Assembly: GCF_018614055.1 (NCBI RefSeq)
Contig: NZ_JAGGPB010000023.1
Coordinates: forward strand, 62,001-126,000
Length of the DNA: 64,000 nt
Direction of reading: 5' to 3'
From: Streptomyces sp. ISL-98
Lineage (GTDB): Bacteria; Actinomycetota; Actinomycetes; Streptomycetales; Streptomycetaceae
A program made the translations under genes and the position numbers. The notes beneath the pieces were generated by a model. The model saw nothing but the letters and a program-made list of their open reading frames with translations, did no database searches and was not told where the DNA came from. This document shows, one piece after another, positions 8,363 through 18,330 of this stretch (position 1 is its first letter; each line of letters begins with the position of its first letter).

Positions 8363-8682
8363 ATGCACCTCTTGGGTCGGAGAAGGCGAATCACGCTTCG
8401 CTCGGCGGGAGTTACGCACAAGTCGATACGGGGAGTACGCGGGCTCGGCCACGGCCACGGCCGGCGCTCGGCGCGGCGTGACCGGTTTCACTCGGTTTCC
8501 GTTGCCGGGGAGGTACTGGGTTCAGCCGCGTGGTGGGCGCGCCTCGGGCCTGCTCGGCCGGGCCGGAGGGCGGGCGGAAGCGACATGCCGTGCGCCGGAG
8601 GCCGGTGACAGCACGCCGAACCCTGGGCTAAAGCTTCTTCGGTACCGGCGTCCGGTTCAACCCGCCCTATTTCAGGACCTGG

Positions 8683-9021
8683 TCAGATCTTCGCAGGCAC
8701 TTTCAGACACACGTCAAATGAGCGATCACGTTCTGTGCGGTGTTCGCCCAGGGCCTCGCGGGCGCAGTCGGCGGAGCGCTTCGCAGCCCAGGTCGCCGGG
8801 CCGCGCTCCGAGACGATGTGCCGCGGCGAGTGACAGATAAGCAGCGAGAGTTCCGGGGTGGATTCGAAGCCTGTGAGTGCGGCGCTTTCCGCGGTGTAAT
8901 CGGCGATGCCGTCCAGTGTCAGAGGGTGGTCCCACAGTGGGGAGTTTCCCGACCCTGGGCAGAAAAGGCGCTCGAGCGTCGGCGCGTAACTGTCCTGGAT
9001 ATCGTCATGGGTCAGCCCCAA
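8683..9021 (-). pseudogene. Possible decayed gene fragment
   Basis: An open stretch of about 112 codons with strongly GC-biased third positions across LTHDDIQDSYAPTLERLFCPG and LSLLICHSPRHIVSERGPATW, which looks like real protein, but there is no convincing start codon or ribosome site. The segment is faintly reminiscent of ketoacyl-synthase III N-termini; I would not assign it. The rest of 8363-9200 shows no other gene. Confidence 0.3.
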
Positions 9022-9200
9022 GGGGCGTATTGACGATTCTCTCGCATCTTCATGACATTTATATGGCGCCTTCGTGACACTGCTCGAACAAGGATCGTTG
9101 TTGACTGGATCCATCGGTGGGGTCTTGGTTGAAGCAGTGATGAGGCCGAGTGCGTCCATCGATCGGACGGGCTCGCAGGCTTTCAGCAGGGAAGGTAATT

Positions 9201-12200
9201 GTGTCCGCTTTTCGCCGTTTTCCGCTCACTTCCTACCAGCGGGACATATGGATTTCGGAATCTAGCGGAGCGCCGGACCCGCAGTTCAATGTGGTAATGC
9301 GCGAGACGCTACGCAAGGACGTTCATGTTGACCTCCTGAAGGACTGCCTGGAACGCGTACTCAAACGCAATGATGCCTTTTCCTTGCGCTTCGACGAGCA
9401 GGACGGAATACCCCACCAGTGGGTCGAGGGCAGCGGTGACGACAGCACCGCGTGGGTGGCGGACATTGACTTGTCCGGCGCGCCCGATCCGGCTGCGGCC
9501 TGCGCCGAATGGCAGGAGCGCTCGTTGGCCCGCCCGTTCGAGCTACGCCGTTCAAGGATGTTTGTGGCAGTGATCCTTCGGGAGAGTGCCACCGTTGCCC
9601 ACCTGCAACTGAAAGCCCATCACCTCATAGCCGACGCCTGGGCCCTGAACCTGGTCAGCCTCCAGGTGTGGGCAGAGTACGACCGCGCTCGGACCACTGG
9701 TGCGGACGTCGCCGACGCGTCCGACGACGTGGTCACTCTCTCCGCGCTCTCCCTTGTCGACGCGGACGCCGCCTACCGCGGATCCGCCTCGTACGAACGG
9801 GACCGTGCCTTCCACCGCTCAGCGCTGGAAGGCGTCGTGCCAGTCCTGTTCGCGCGGAACACCGTGCGCCTGGGTGACGGCACGCCGCGCCGTGCCTGCC
9901 ACTCCTTCACCGTGGAAGCGGAGCTGGTCCGCCGGATCCGGCAGCAGGGCGGCTCCCCCTTCGCCTATCTGTCAGCAGCCGTCGTCACGTACTTCACCCG
10001 GGTCCACCGGACGGACGAGATGGTCCTCGGCGTCCCCTTCCTCAACCGGCAGGAGGGCGCCGAGCGAGAGATCGTCGGGCAGCGCGCGAACAGCCTCCCG
10101 TTACGAGTGGCGATGGAGCCGGGGGCGACACTGCACGAGCTGGCCGCAGGCGTCCGCGCGGGAACCGATGCCCTGCGCCCCCACGAGCGGCTCGCACTCG
10201 GTGATGTACTGAGCGATCTGCCGGTGAACGCCGGCGGCTCCCGCCAGCTCTTCGACATCACGCTCTCCTACATGCGCCACCCCCGCCCGGACGCCGGACG
10301 CAGCGCCCTCATGCTGGCCCCGGTGCACCTTCAGGACGCGCTGTCGGTCGTGGTCAACGCGTTCGGCGACGACGCGGACCTGCGCGTCGACCTCGACGGC
10401 GCCCGTGACGTCTTCGACGAGGACTTCCCGGTCGAGTCGGTCGCCGGGCACCTTCTCACACTGCTCAGGAACGGTGTCGACGAGCCGGACATCCCGGCGG
10501 CCGACCTGCCGGTGCTCACCGCGGGCGAGTACGAGGAGCTCGTTCGGCGCAGCCGCGGGCCCGTTGTCCCGTACGCCGACGCCAGGACCCTGCACGACCT
10601 CATCTCGGAGCAGGCGGCGCGCACCCCGGACCGCATCGCGATCAGACCTGCCGACGGCGCCGATCCCGTCACCTACGGAGAACTCGACGCCCTCTCGAAC
10701 CAGGTCGCGCGAGGGCTTCGGGCCCAAGGCGTCGGCGCCGAGGACCGGGTCGCCGTGATGATGGAGCGAAGCCCGCTGATGCCGGCCGCGCTGCTCGGCG
10801 TGCTCAAGTCCGGCGGAGCGTACGTGCCGGTGGACCCGGGTTACCCGGCCGAGCGCATCGCCTTCCTCCTTGAGGACAGCCGTGCCAAGGTCGTGCTCGT
10901 CGACGCGGACACTCCGGAGCCGGCAGTCGAGAGCGGCGTGCGCGTCCTGCGCGTCGACGAGCTGGCGCACGGCTCGCCCGCGCCGCTCGTCCCGGTCGCC
11001 GACGCCCGCAGTCTGGCCTACGTCATCTACACCTCGGGCTCTACCGGCAGGCCCAAGGGCGCCATGATCGAGCATCACTCCGTGATCAACCGGCTCGCCT
11101 GGATGCAGAACCGCTACGCCGTCGGTGCGGACGACGTGCTGCTGCAGAAGACGCCGATCTCGTTCGACGTCTCCGTGTGGGAGCTGTTCTGGTGGGCAGT
11201 CGAGGGCGCGAGCCTGGCGCTCCTGCCCGTGGGCGGCCAGAAGGACCCCCGCTCGATTCTGCGCACCATCGCGGAAGAGCACGTCACCACCATGCACTTC
11301 GTCCCCTCGATGCTCGGCCCGTTCCTGGATCTGCTGGAGGACAGGCCCGAGCTGCGCACCGATGCGACATCGCTGCGCCAGGTCTTCTGCAGCGGCGAGG
11401 CACTGCCTGCCGCGCGCGTCGAACAGTTCAACCGGATTTTCGGGGGCGGCGAGAGGCCGCCGAAGCTCGTGAACCTGTACGGACCCACCGAGGCGACCGT
11501 CGACGTGTCGTACTACGACTGCCCGTCCGACCCGGAGCAGGCGGTCGGCCGGGTGCCGATCGGCCGCCCGATCGACAACATCCAGCTGTACGTGGTGGAC
11601 ACGCACGGCGGTCTCCAGCCGGTCGGCGTACCGGGCGAGCTGTGCATCGGCGGCGTCGGGGTCGCCCGGGGTTACCTGGAGCACCCGGAGCTGACCCGGG
11701 AGAAGTTCGTCGAGGACCCGTTCACGGACGGGGGCCGACTGTACCGAACGGGCGACCTGGCACGGTGGCTGGCAGACGGCACCATCGAGTATCTCGGCCG
11801 GATCGACGGGCAGGTGAAGATCCGCGGCAACCGCGTGGAGCTGGGCGAGGTGCAGAACCGGCTCGCCTCGGTGTCCGGGGTGCGCGACGCGGTGGTCGTC
11901 GATCACCACTCCGCGGCCCGTGGCACCTATCTCGTGGCGTACTACGTCGCCGACACGGAGCTCGACTCTTCGTGGCTGTTCGCCGAACTGGCGGCGGTAC
12001 TGCCCGAGTTCATGATCCCGGCACACCTCGTGCGGATCGACCGCGTCCCTCTCACGCCGAACGGCAAGGCGGACCGCCGGGCCCTGCCCGCACCGGTGCC
12101 CGTGAGCGGAACGGCCCCGGCCGGAGCCCTTCCGCGCAATGGCACGGAGGAGGGACTCGCCGGCATCTGGGCCCGTGTCCTCGAACTCGATCATGTAGGC

Positions 12201-15200
12201 ATCCACGACGACTACTTCGCCCTGGGCGGCGACTCCATCACGATGTTGCGCGTCCGGGCGCTGGCCGAGAAGCAGGGCATCCACTTCGCGCTCAACGACC
12301 TGATGCGCCATCCCACGGTGGCGGAGCTGGCCGAGCGCGCGAAGACCGGCGTGGCCGGCGGTACGCGGCAGCTGGAGCCCTTCGAGCTGGTCTCCGGCGT
12401 GGACCGGGCCCGGCTGGAGGGCCGTGAAGACGCCTATCCGCTCACCCGCCTCCAGCTCGGCCTGATCTACCACAGCCGCGCCCAGGAGGACTCAGCGGTC
12501 TACCACGACGTCTTCCAGTACACCTTCACCCTCGACTGGGATGAAGAAAGGTTTCGGCAGGCTTTCACGCGGCTCGTGGCTCGCCACCCCGTGCTGCGCT
12601 CCTCCTTCGACCTCGGCAGCTACTCCGAGCCGTTGCAGATCGTGGACCGTAAGACGGAGGGCGGGCTCGACATCGTCGATCTGCGTGATCGCGACGAGGA
12701 GCCCGTACGCGACGAGATCCGCGGCCACATCGACGCATGCCGCTACAAGCGTTACGACTTCGAACAGGCGCCGCTCTACCTCTTCCGCGTACATGTCTGC
12801 GCGGAGACCGTCGAGCTGGTGCTCAGCTTCCACCACGCGATCCTGGACGGCGGCAGCGTCGCCAACCTCGTACGGGAGCTGCTCCAGGACTATCTGCACA
12901 GCCTGGGGATGGATATCGAGGCGGTACCGGTGCAGGCGCTTCCCTCGCCCGCCCACCACGTGCTCACCGAGCGGCACGCGCTGGAGTCCGCCGGGAGCAA
13001 GGAGTTCTGGTCCGAGTACCTCAAGGACAGCCCGCTGCTGCGGCTGGAGGCATTCCGGCAGCTCGAGGCACCGGGTACCGACGAAATGATCAGCCGCATC
13101 GTGGACCTGCCCGACGAGCTCACCGCCGAGGCACGGGGCTTCGCACGTGAGCGCGGGCTACCGATGAAATCCGTGCTGTTCGCGGCGCACGCCCTCGCCC
13201 TGAGCCTGTACTCCGGGACGCGGGACGTCGTCACGGGCCTGGTCACCCACGGCCGTCCCGAGCACGAGGGCGCCGAGCGGATCGCCGGCCTGTTCCTCAA
13301 CACCATGCCGGTACGGCTCGACATTGCCCGGGGCACCTGGGCCGACGTGATCGAGGAGGTGTTCCGGCAGGAGCAGACGACGTACGCCCACCGGCGTTAT
13401 CCGCTCAGCTCGATCCAGGAGGACCTCGGCGTCACCGTCCTCGAAACCGCCTTCAATTACGTTCACTTCCGTCAGCTGACCGCTGTGTTCGAGCTGCCGG
13501 GTGTGAAGATGCGGGACTTCCGGACCTGGGAGGAGACCAACTTCCAGCTGCTGGTCAACGCCATGACCAGCCCGACGGACGACCGCATCCGGCTGCGGAT
13601 GGACTGCCACGGCCGCACGTTCACCACGGCTCAGGCGGACCTGTACGCGGACGGCTTCACCACGATCCTGCGGCACATGATCCAGCATCCCGACGAGACG
13701 GCCGACTTCGGCCTGCTGCACCGGGGCGCTCCCCGGTCGGCCGCCATTCCGGCCGTCGCCGGGACCGCCGACCCCATCGAGCCCCTGGACGTCGTACGCG
13801 CCGTGGAGGCGCAGACGCGCCGCACCCCGGACGCCACCGCCGTGGTCTGCGGCGGTGCGAGCCGGACGTACGCGCAACTCGGCGAGGCTTCCGACCGGGT
13901 GGCCCAGACGCTGCTCTCCCTCGGCTCGCGGCCCGGCGACCGCATCGGCATCGCCATGGAGCGGTCGTTGGACGCGATCACGGTGGTCCTGGGAGTGATG
14001 AAGGCGGGAGCCGCGACCGTACCGCTGGACACCAGCTATCCGGTCGAGCGGCTCATCGACATGGTGGAACAGGCCCGGCCCTTCAAGATCATCAGCAGTT
14101 CCGGCGGGATGGGCCGGCTGGGCGACGCGTCCCTTCTGATCACCGCCGAGGAGGTCCTCACCGGCAATGCGCCGGGTGCCGGCAGTGGCGACCATGTCGC
14201 CCGGCTGCCGAGGATCGAGCCCGAGGACGCCGCCTACATCCTCTTCACCTCCGGCTCCACCGGGCGGCCCAAGGGCGTCGCGCAGCCACACCGGACCCTG
14301 AGCCGGCTGATTGCCTGGCAGAACAGCATCCCCAGTGGTGTGACGGGTGGCATCACCGCGCAGTACGCGCCGATGAGCTTCGACGTCTCGTTCCAGGAGA
14401 TTTTCTCCACGCTCTGCGGCGGCGGCACGCTGCGCGTCCTGTCCGAGGAGGAGCGCCGCGACATGCCCGTGCTGCTTCGCCTGCTGGAGGGCGAGGGCAT
14501 CGAGCGCCTGTGCCTCCCCTACGTCGCGCTTCAGCAGCTGGCCGAAGCCGCGGACGCGCTGGATCTGGTACCCAGCCATCTCAAGGCGCTGCTCTCCTCC
14601 GGTGAGCAACTTCGCGTCACGGACGAGATTCGCCGACTGTGCGAGCGGGTGCCCGGCATCATTCTGGAGAACCAGTACGGGCCGACCGAATCGCACGTCG
14701 TCACCAGCTTCACCATGGAGGGCGACCCGGCCGCGTTCCCCTCGCTGCCGCCGATCGGCACCGCGATCGACGGTTCACAGGCTTACGTTCTGGATTCCCG
14801 GATGCGACCGGTTGCTGCCGGCGTGAAGGGAGAGATCTGTCTGGCGGGTTCCTGTCTCGCCGACGGGTACATCGGCCGGCCGGAGCTCACCGACGAGCGC
14901 TTCGTCCCGCATCCCTTCGGGGCCCCGGGCGAGCGGCTCTACCGTACCGGCGACCTCGGCTTCACTCTTCCCGGCGGCGACATCGTCTGCCTGGGGCGGG
15001 CCGACTCGCAGGTCAAGGTCCGCGGCCACCGCGTTGAGCCGTCCGAGGTGGAGCTGGCCATCACTCGCTTCATCGCCGGTCACTCCGACCTGTCCGAGGC
15101 GGCGGTGGTCGCCCGTACGCGCAAGGGCAACGACTCCTTCCTCGCCGCTTTCCTGGTGGGGGACCCGGACCTGTCAGGCGTCGACCTGCTCGACAAACAG

Positions 15201-16427
15201 TTGCGCACCGTACTGCCCGACTACATGGTGCCGTCGCACTACGAGGTGGTCGCCGCCCTGCCCCTGACCCCGAGTGGCAAGCGGGACGACGCGGTGCTGC
15301 GGCGGATTCAGCTCACCGTGAGGGAGACGTACGACAGTACGGCCCCGCGCGACGAGTACGAGCAGACACTGGCCGAGATCATCAGCGAACAGCTCCAGTT
15401 GCCCGCCCTGGGAGTTCACGAGAACTTCTTCGACCTGGGTGGCACCTCGCTCACTGCGATGCGTCTGGTCGTCGTCATCGAGCAGCGTTACGGCATCAAC
15501 GTGCCGCTGTCGGAGTTCGTCGCCGCGCCGACGGTCGCCGCCCTCGCCGACAGGCTGCGCTCCGGCGGTGCGACTGCGGACTTCGACCCGCTCGTCCCCA
15601 TCCGGCCCAACGGGGCCAAGCGGCCGATGTTCTTCGTGCATCCCATGGGTGGGAACGTCCTCTGCTACGTGCGCTTCGCCAAGTACCTGCCGGACGACCA
15701 GCCGTTCTACGCGCTCCAGGCGGCCGGGGTCGATTCGGGCACGGAACCGCTGCGCAGCGTCGAGGAGATCGCCGCCGGCTACATCGAGTCCATCCGGCGG
15801 GTGCAGTCGACCGGACCGTATGTGATCGGTGGGTGGTCCTTCGGCGGGTTCGTGGCCTTCGAGATCGCCCGGCAGTTGCGGGCGGCCGGCGAGGAGCTCC
15901 AGCGCCTCGTATTGCTCGACACGACGGCCCTCAACCCGGGGCGCCGTCGGACCACCGACGACGACGCGCTGCTGGGCTGGTTCTTCTGGGAGCTGCTGTG
16001 GCTGCAGCGTGGCGGTGACTCACCGCTGGAGTTGATTCCCTCCGAACTCACGAGGCTGGAGGACAAGTTCGACTTCATCGCCCAGCTCGCCATCGACGAG
16101 GGGGTGCTGCCGATGGGCAGCACGGGTGCCGTCGTACAGCGTCTGTTCCACGTGTACGAGGCCAACTGGCGCGCGGCATTCGACTACCGGCCGGAGACCG
16201 TCGAGCAGGACATGGTCCTCATACGCGCCGCGGAACCGCTGCCGGATGTCCTCAACTCGATGCACACGGCGATCGAGAGCATGCACGAGGACCCCTCCAA
16301 CGGATGGCGTGAGCGGACGAGTGGCGGGTTGGACGTCGTCGTGGTCCCCGGCGACCACTTGACGATCATGGAGGAGCCGTATGTCGGCCACATGGTCAAG
16401 ACCATTACCGAACTGATCGGGCAGTGA
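9201..16427 (+). CDS. Two-module nonribosomal peptide synthetase, C-A(Ser)-T-C-A-T-TE
   Basis: 2408 aa from GTG 9201 (GGAAGG 5 bases upstream). Domains by residue: C1 1-430, with HHLIADA at about 140, so the last Gly of HHxxxDG is Ala; A1 465-960; T1 with Ser 1012 (LGGDSI); C2 1065-1500, HHAILDG at 1211; A2 1530-2030; T2 with Ser 2083 (LGGTSL); type I thioesterase 2130-2408 with GWSFGG (Ser 2213) and His 2386. Alignment by eye to GrsA gives pocket residues D-V-W-H-F-S-L-V-D for A1, a classic serine code. A2 gives D-V-Q-C-L-S-Q-V-V, which I do not recognise. An N-terminal C domain implies an acyl donor loaded elsewhere, possibly a phenazine or aryl acid. No epimerase or MbtH is seen. Confidence 0.95.
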   Translation: MSAFRRFPLTSYQRDIWISESSGAPDPQFNVVMRETLRKDVHVDLLKDCLERVLKRNDAFSLRFDEQDGIPHQWVEGSGDDSTAWVADIDLSGAPDPAAACAEWQERSLARPFELRRSRMFVAVILRESATVAHLQLKAHHLIADAWALNLVSLQVWAEYDRARTTGADVADASDDVVTLSALSLVDADAAYRGSASYERDRAFHRSALEGVVPVLFARNTVRLGDGTPRRACHSFTVEAELVRRIRQQGGSPFAYLSAAVVTYFTRVHRTDEMVLGVPFLNRQEGAEREIVGQRANSLPLRVAMEPGATLHELAAGVRAGTDALRPHERLALGDVLSDLPVNAGGSRQLFDITLSYMRHPRPDAGRSALMLAPVHLQDALSVVVNAFGDDADLRVDLDGARDVFDEDFPVESVAGHLLTLLRNGVDEPDIPAADLPVLTAGEYEELVRRSRGPVVPYADARTLHDLISEQAARTPDRIAIRPADGADPVTYGELDALSNQVARGLRAQGVGAEDRVAVMMERSPLMPAALLGVLKSGGAYVPVDPGYPAERIAFLLEDSRAKVVLVDADTPEPAVESGVRVLRVDELAHGSPAPLVPVADARSLAYVIYTSGSTGRPKGAMIEHHSVINRLAWMQNRYAVGADDVLLQKTPISFDVSVWELFWWAVEGASLALLPVGGQKDPRSILRTIAEEHVTTMHFVPSMLGPFLDLLEDRPELRTDATSLRQVFCSGEALPAARVEQFNRIFGGGERPPKLVNLYGPTEATVDVSYYDCPSDPEQAVGRVPIGRPIDNIQLYVVDTHGGLQPVGVPGELCIGGVGVARGYLEHPELTREKFVEDPFTDGGRLYRTGDLARWLADGTIEYLGRIDGQVKIRGNRVELGEVQNRLASVSGVRDAVVVDHHSAARGTYLVAYYVADTELDSSWLFAELAAVLPEFMIPAHLVRIDRVPLTPNGKADRRALPAPVPVSGTAPAGALPRNGTEEGLAGIWARVLELDHVGIHDDYFALGGDSITMLRVRALAEKQGIHFALNDLMRHPTVAELAERAKTGVAGGTRQLEPFELVSGVDRARLEGREDAYPLTRLQLGLIYHSRAQEDSAVYHDVFQYTFTLDWDEERFRQAFTRLVARHPVLRSSFDLGSYSEPLQIVDRKTEGGLDIVDLRDRDEEPVRDEIRGHIDACRYKRYDFEQAPLYLFRVHVCAETVELVLSFHHAILDGGSVANLVRELLQDYLHSLGMDIEAVPVQALPSPAHHVLTERHALESAGSKEFWSEYLKDSPLLRLEAFRQLEAPGTDEMISRIVDLPDELTAEARGFARERGLPMKSVLFAAHALALSLYSGTRDVVTGLVTHGRPEHEGAERIAGLFLNTMPVRLDIARGTWADVIEEVFRQEQTTYAHRRYPLSSIQEDLGVTVLETAFNYVHFRQLTAVFELPGVKMRDFRTWEETNFQLLVNAMTSPTDDRIRLRMDCHGRTFTTAQADLYADGFTTILRHMIQHPDETADFGLLHRGAPRSAAIPAVAGTADPIEPLDVVRAVEAQTRRTPDATAVVCGGASRTYAQLGEASDRVAQTLLSLGSRPGDRIGIAMERSLDAITVVLGVMKAGAATVPLDTSYPVERLIDMVEQARPFKIISSSGGMGRLGDASLLITAEEVLTGNAPGAGSGDHVARLPRIEPEDAAYILFTSGSTGRPKGVAQPHRTLSRLIAWQNSIPSGVTGGITAQYAPMSFDVSFQEIFSTLCGGGTLRVLSEEERRDMPVLLRLLEGEGIERLCLPYVALQQLAEAADALDLVPSHLKALLSSGEQLRVTDEIRRLCERVPGIILENQYGPTESHVVTSFTMEGDPAAFPSLPPIGTAIDGSQAYVLDSRMRPVAAGVKGEICLAGSCLADGYIGRPELTDERFVPHPFGAPGERLYRTGDLGFTLPGGDIVCLGRADSQVKVRGHRVEPSEVELAITRFIAGHSDLSEAAVVARTRKGNDSFLAAFLVGDPDLSGVDLLDKQLRTVLPDYMVPSHYEVVAALPLTPSGKRDDAVLRRIQLTVRETYDSTAPRDEYEQTLAEIISEQLQLPALGVHENFFDLGGTSLTAMRLVVVIEQRYGINVPLSEFVAAPTVAALADRLRSGGATADFDPLVPIRPNGAKRPMFFVHPMGGNVLCYVRFAKYLPDDQPFYALQAAGVDSGTEPLRSVEEIAAGYIESIRRVQSTGPYVIGGWSFGGFVAFEIARQLRAAGEELQRLVLLDTTALNPGRRRTTDDDALLGWFFWELLWLQRGGDSPLELIPSELTRLEDKFDFIAQLAIDEGVLPMGSTGAVVQRLFHVYEANWRAAFDYRPETVEQDMVLIRAAEPLPDVLNSMHTAIESMHEDPSNGWRERTSGGLDVVVVPGDHLTIMEEPYVGHMVKTITELIGQ

Positions 16428-16428
16428 G

Positions 16429-17640
16429 ATGACGCAGCAGACAAAGAACGCAGCGCACATGGGCCGCACACAGCCGGCGACGAAGAAGGCGATCGTGATC
16501 GGCGCGGGGATCGGCGGGCTGACCGCCGCCGTCGCCCTGCGCAAGGCCGGCCTCGACGTGGAGGTCTACGAGCGGGCGACTGAGCTTCGGGCCGCGGGTT
16601 CGGGGCTGTCCGTGATGAGCAACGCCGTCAAGGCACTTCAGTCGCTGTACCTCGGAATCGACTTGGAGAAGCGCGGAAGCGTGCTGGAGTCGTACCACGT
16701 CAGAACCACCACTGGACGCCTCATACGGGAGTTCCCGTTCCCCGAGATCACCGCGAAGCTGGGCGTGCCAAGCGTGCTGATCACCCGGTCCGATCTCCAG
16801 CAGGCGCTGCTCGACGCCGCGTCGGGCATTCCGATCACCCTCGGCGCCCAGGCCAAGAGCTATGAGAGCGAGGACACCTCCGACGGGGTACGGGTCCGCT
16901 TCGCGGACGGAAGGGAGGCGCAAGGGGACGTGCTCATCGGCGCGGACGGATTCAACTCGGTGGTCCGCCGACAACTGGTCGGGCCCGAGGAGTCGATGGA
17001 CAGCGGATACATCTGCTGGCTTGCCGTACTCCCCTTCTCCCACCCACAGTTCGCGCCGGGATCCGTCACGCACTACTGGGGCAGCGGACAGCGCTTCGGC
17101 ATGGTGGACATGGGGGACGACCGCCTCTACTGGTGGGGTACCAAGAACATGCCCACCGAGGAGTCCCACAACTGGAAGGGCGGCAAGGCAGACGTCCAAC
17201 GGGCCTACGCCGGGTGGGCCGATGTCGTTCAGGAGGCCATTCGGGCCACTCCCGAAAAGGACATTCTTGCCGTGCCCTCCCGGGACCGGGTTTTCCTGGA
17301 GCACTGGGGTTCAGGCCCTGTGACGCTGCTCGGTGACGCCGCGCACCCCATGCTCACCAGTCTCGGGCAGGGGTCGTGCATGGCCATCGAGGACGCCGTC
17401 GTGCTGGGCCGTCATCTGGCCGGGGCCGGCAACGTGGTGGCGGGCCTGCGCCGTTACGAGGACGAGCGCCGGGAGCGCACCCGCGCCCTGGTCGCGGGTT
17501 CGCGCGCCATCAGCTCCGTCGAGCAGTCGGAGGACCCCATCCGGCGCCCGCTCCGTGACGCCTACTTCAGGTTCCTGCCCCGGCACAGGCTGGTCCGCAT
17601 GCTGGAGGATGCGCTCACCTTTCCCCATGCGACCGTCTGA
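16429..17640 (+). CDS. FAD-dependent monooxygenase (PhzS / aromatic hydroxylase group)
   Basis: 403 aa. Class A flavoprotein monooxygenase: GxGxxG in IVIGAGIGGLTAAVALRKAG, DG motif in DVLIGADGFNSVVRRQL, and GD motif in VTLLGDAAHPMLTSLGQG. Such enzymes hydroxylate aromatic or activated carbons with NAD(P)H; PhzS, which acts on 5-methylphenazine-1-carboxylate, belongs to the same group. ATG 16429 lies one base after the NRPS stop, so the two genes are translationally coupled. Role as phenazine or peptidyl hydroxylase is inferred from context. It is the last recognisable gene of the cluster before the AICE; 17641-17866 shows no gene. Confidence 0.85.
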   Translation: MTQQTKNAAHMGRTQPATKKAIVIGAGIGGLTAAVALRKAGLDVEVYERATELRAAGSGLSVMSNAVKALQSLYLGIDLEKRGSVLESYHVRTTTGRLIREFPFPEITAKLGVPSVLITRSDLQQALLDAASGIPITLGAQAKSYESEDTSDGVRVRFADGREAQGDVLIGADGFNSVVRRQLVGPEESMDSGYICWLAVLPFSHPQFAPGSVTHYWGSGQRFGMVDMGDDRLYWWGTKNMPTEESHNWKGGKADVQRAYAGWADVVQEAIRATPEKDILAVPSRDRVFLEHWGSGPVTLLGDAAHPMLTSLGQGSCMAIEDAVVLGRHLAGAGNVVAGLRRYEDERRERTRALVAGSRAISSVEQSEDPIRRPLRDAYFRFLPRHRLVRMLEDALTFPHATV

Positions 17641-17866
17641 GCCCGCACGTCAGGCGAGCCATGCCGCCGCCAGGGCATGTTCCCGAAGTCCCTGCTTTGT
17701 GGGTGCGGCTCAGCCCGACTTCAGTGGGTGGTGACACAGCTCACGCGAATTCCGTCTCGCGATTCGAGCCGCCTCGTCGCGCGCCACCACCGGACTGACG
17801 CATCGCGTCTCCTGAGCAGGCTGTTTTCGCGAGATGGGCCCGCGGAGGGCGCGTCGACCATTAACA

Positions 17867-17969
17867 GGTCTAGACAACACAATGGCCCAGGTCGGGGATC
17901 ATGTCCCTGGCCTGGGCCTTTTCTTTGGAGCGGGTGACGAGAATCGAACTCGCGCTCTGAGCTTGGGAA
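17867..17969. repeat. attL
   Basis: 103 bp matching 35987-36090 with a single base-length difference in a T run. Contains the 3' half of tRNA-Gly (17926-17969, complement, from the anticodon loop to CCA) and its downstream hairpin. Identity stops exactly in the anticodon loop, the usual crossover zone of tyrosine integrases. Confidence 0.93.
17926..17969 (-). pseudogene. tRNA-Gly 3' fragment left by integration
   Basis: Anticodon loop to CCA half of tRNA-Gly(CCC) without the 5' half. It is an att-site remnant, not a functional tRNA. By the logic of integration this is the original chromosomal 3' end, displaced by the element. Confidence 0.9.
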
Positions 17970-18077
17970 TCCTGAGAAGGATGTTGCGGCATTGTGCCCT
18001 GACCTGCACCGACGATGACCAGCGTGCGTCAGGAACGCTGCGGGTTCTCACCGCTGTTGACCGCAGGTATCCGCCTT

Positions 18078-18107
18078 AGGTGGTGCGGAGGTGGTGCGGA
18101 GTGGTGC
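18078..18107. repeat. Left candidate integrase arm sites (three 11-bp-spaced repeats)
   Basis: AGGTGGTGC at 18078 and 18089, and AGTGGTGC at 18100, spaced by 11 bases. The same nonamer occurs twice with the same spacing at 35953 and 35964 beside attR. In the circular form both sets would flank attP, as arm-type integrase or Xis sites do. Confidence 0.55.
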
Positions 18108-18135
18108 GGTGCCTGCAATGAGGAAGGCGCCGGAG

Positions 18136-18177
18136 GCGCCTGCGACTACCGAGGGTCGGCAAGCCGACCGGCTGTGA
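18136..18177. repeat. Imperfect direct repeat, left copy (cargo boundary)
   Basis: Matches 21335-21376: 11 identical bases, 5 differing, then 24 identical, including the palindrome GGTCGGC-AA-GCCGACC. The two copies are 3.2 kb apart and enclose the transposase remnant and the toxin-like gene. Confidence 0.7.
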
Positions 18178-18330
18178 CGCGCGGGGATCGGTCTCGGGCC
18201 AGCAGTTAGCCTCGCCGTTTCATTTTGGTGTGGGGCTGGGTTCTGTGCGGTAACGCGAAAGTGCCTTCTGAGCTGGGACGATGAACCTTATCGAGGGGTT
18301 CTGTCGGTCCAAGCGGAAGACACTTTCTGC

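Larger units (their letters stand above)
17970..18330. other. AICE left-end non-coding stretch
   Basis: No gene supported. It holds the candidate integrase arm repeats (18078-18107), one copy of the 42-bp repeat (18136-18177), and the leader of the broken transposase. The leader has inverted 12-of-14 matches between GAAAGTGCCTTC near 18256 and its complement near 18315. Confidence 0.5.

Noticed and set aside
9150..9200. Earlier NRPS start at ATG 9150
   Set aside because: It would add 17 Arg-rich residues without a ribosome site; GTG 9201 has GGAAGG and begins at the conserved SAFRRFPLTSYQRDIW.
10101..14696. Long minus-strand open frames across the NRPS
   Set aside because: Antisense to recognisable A, C and T motifs; typical of high-GC DNA.
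17926..17969. Possible second tRNA-Gly
   Set aside because: Only the 3' half is present; it is part of attL.
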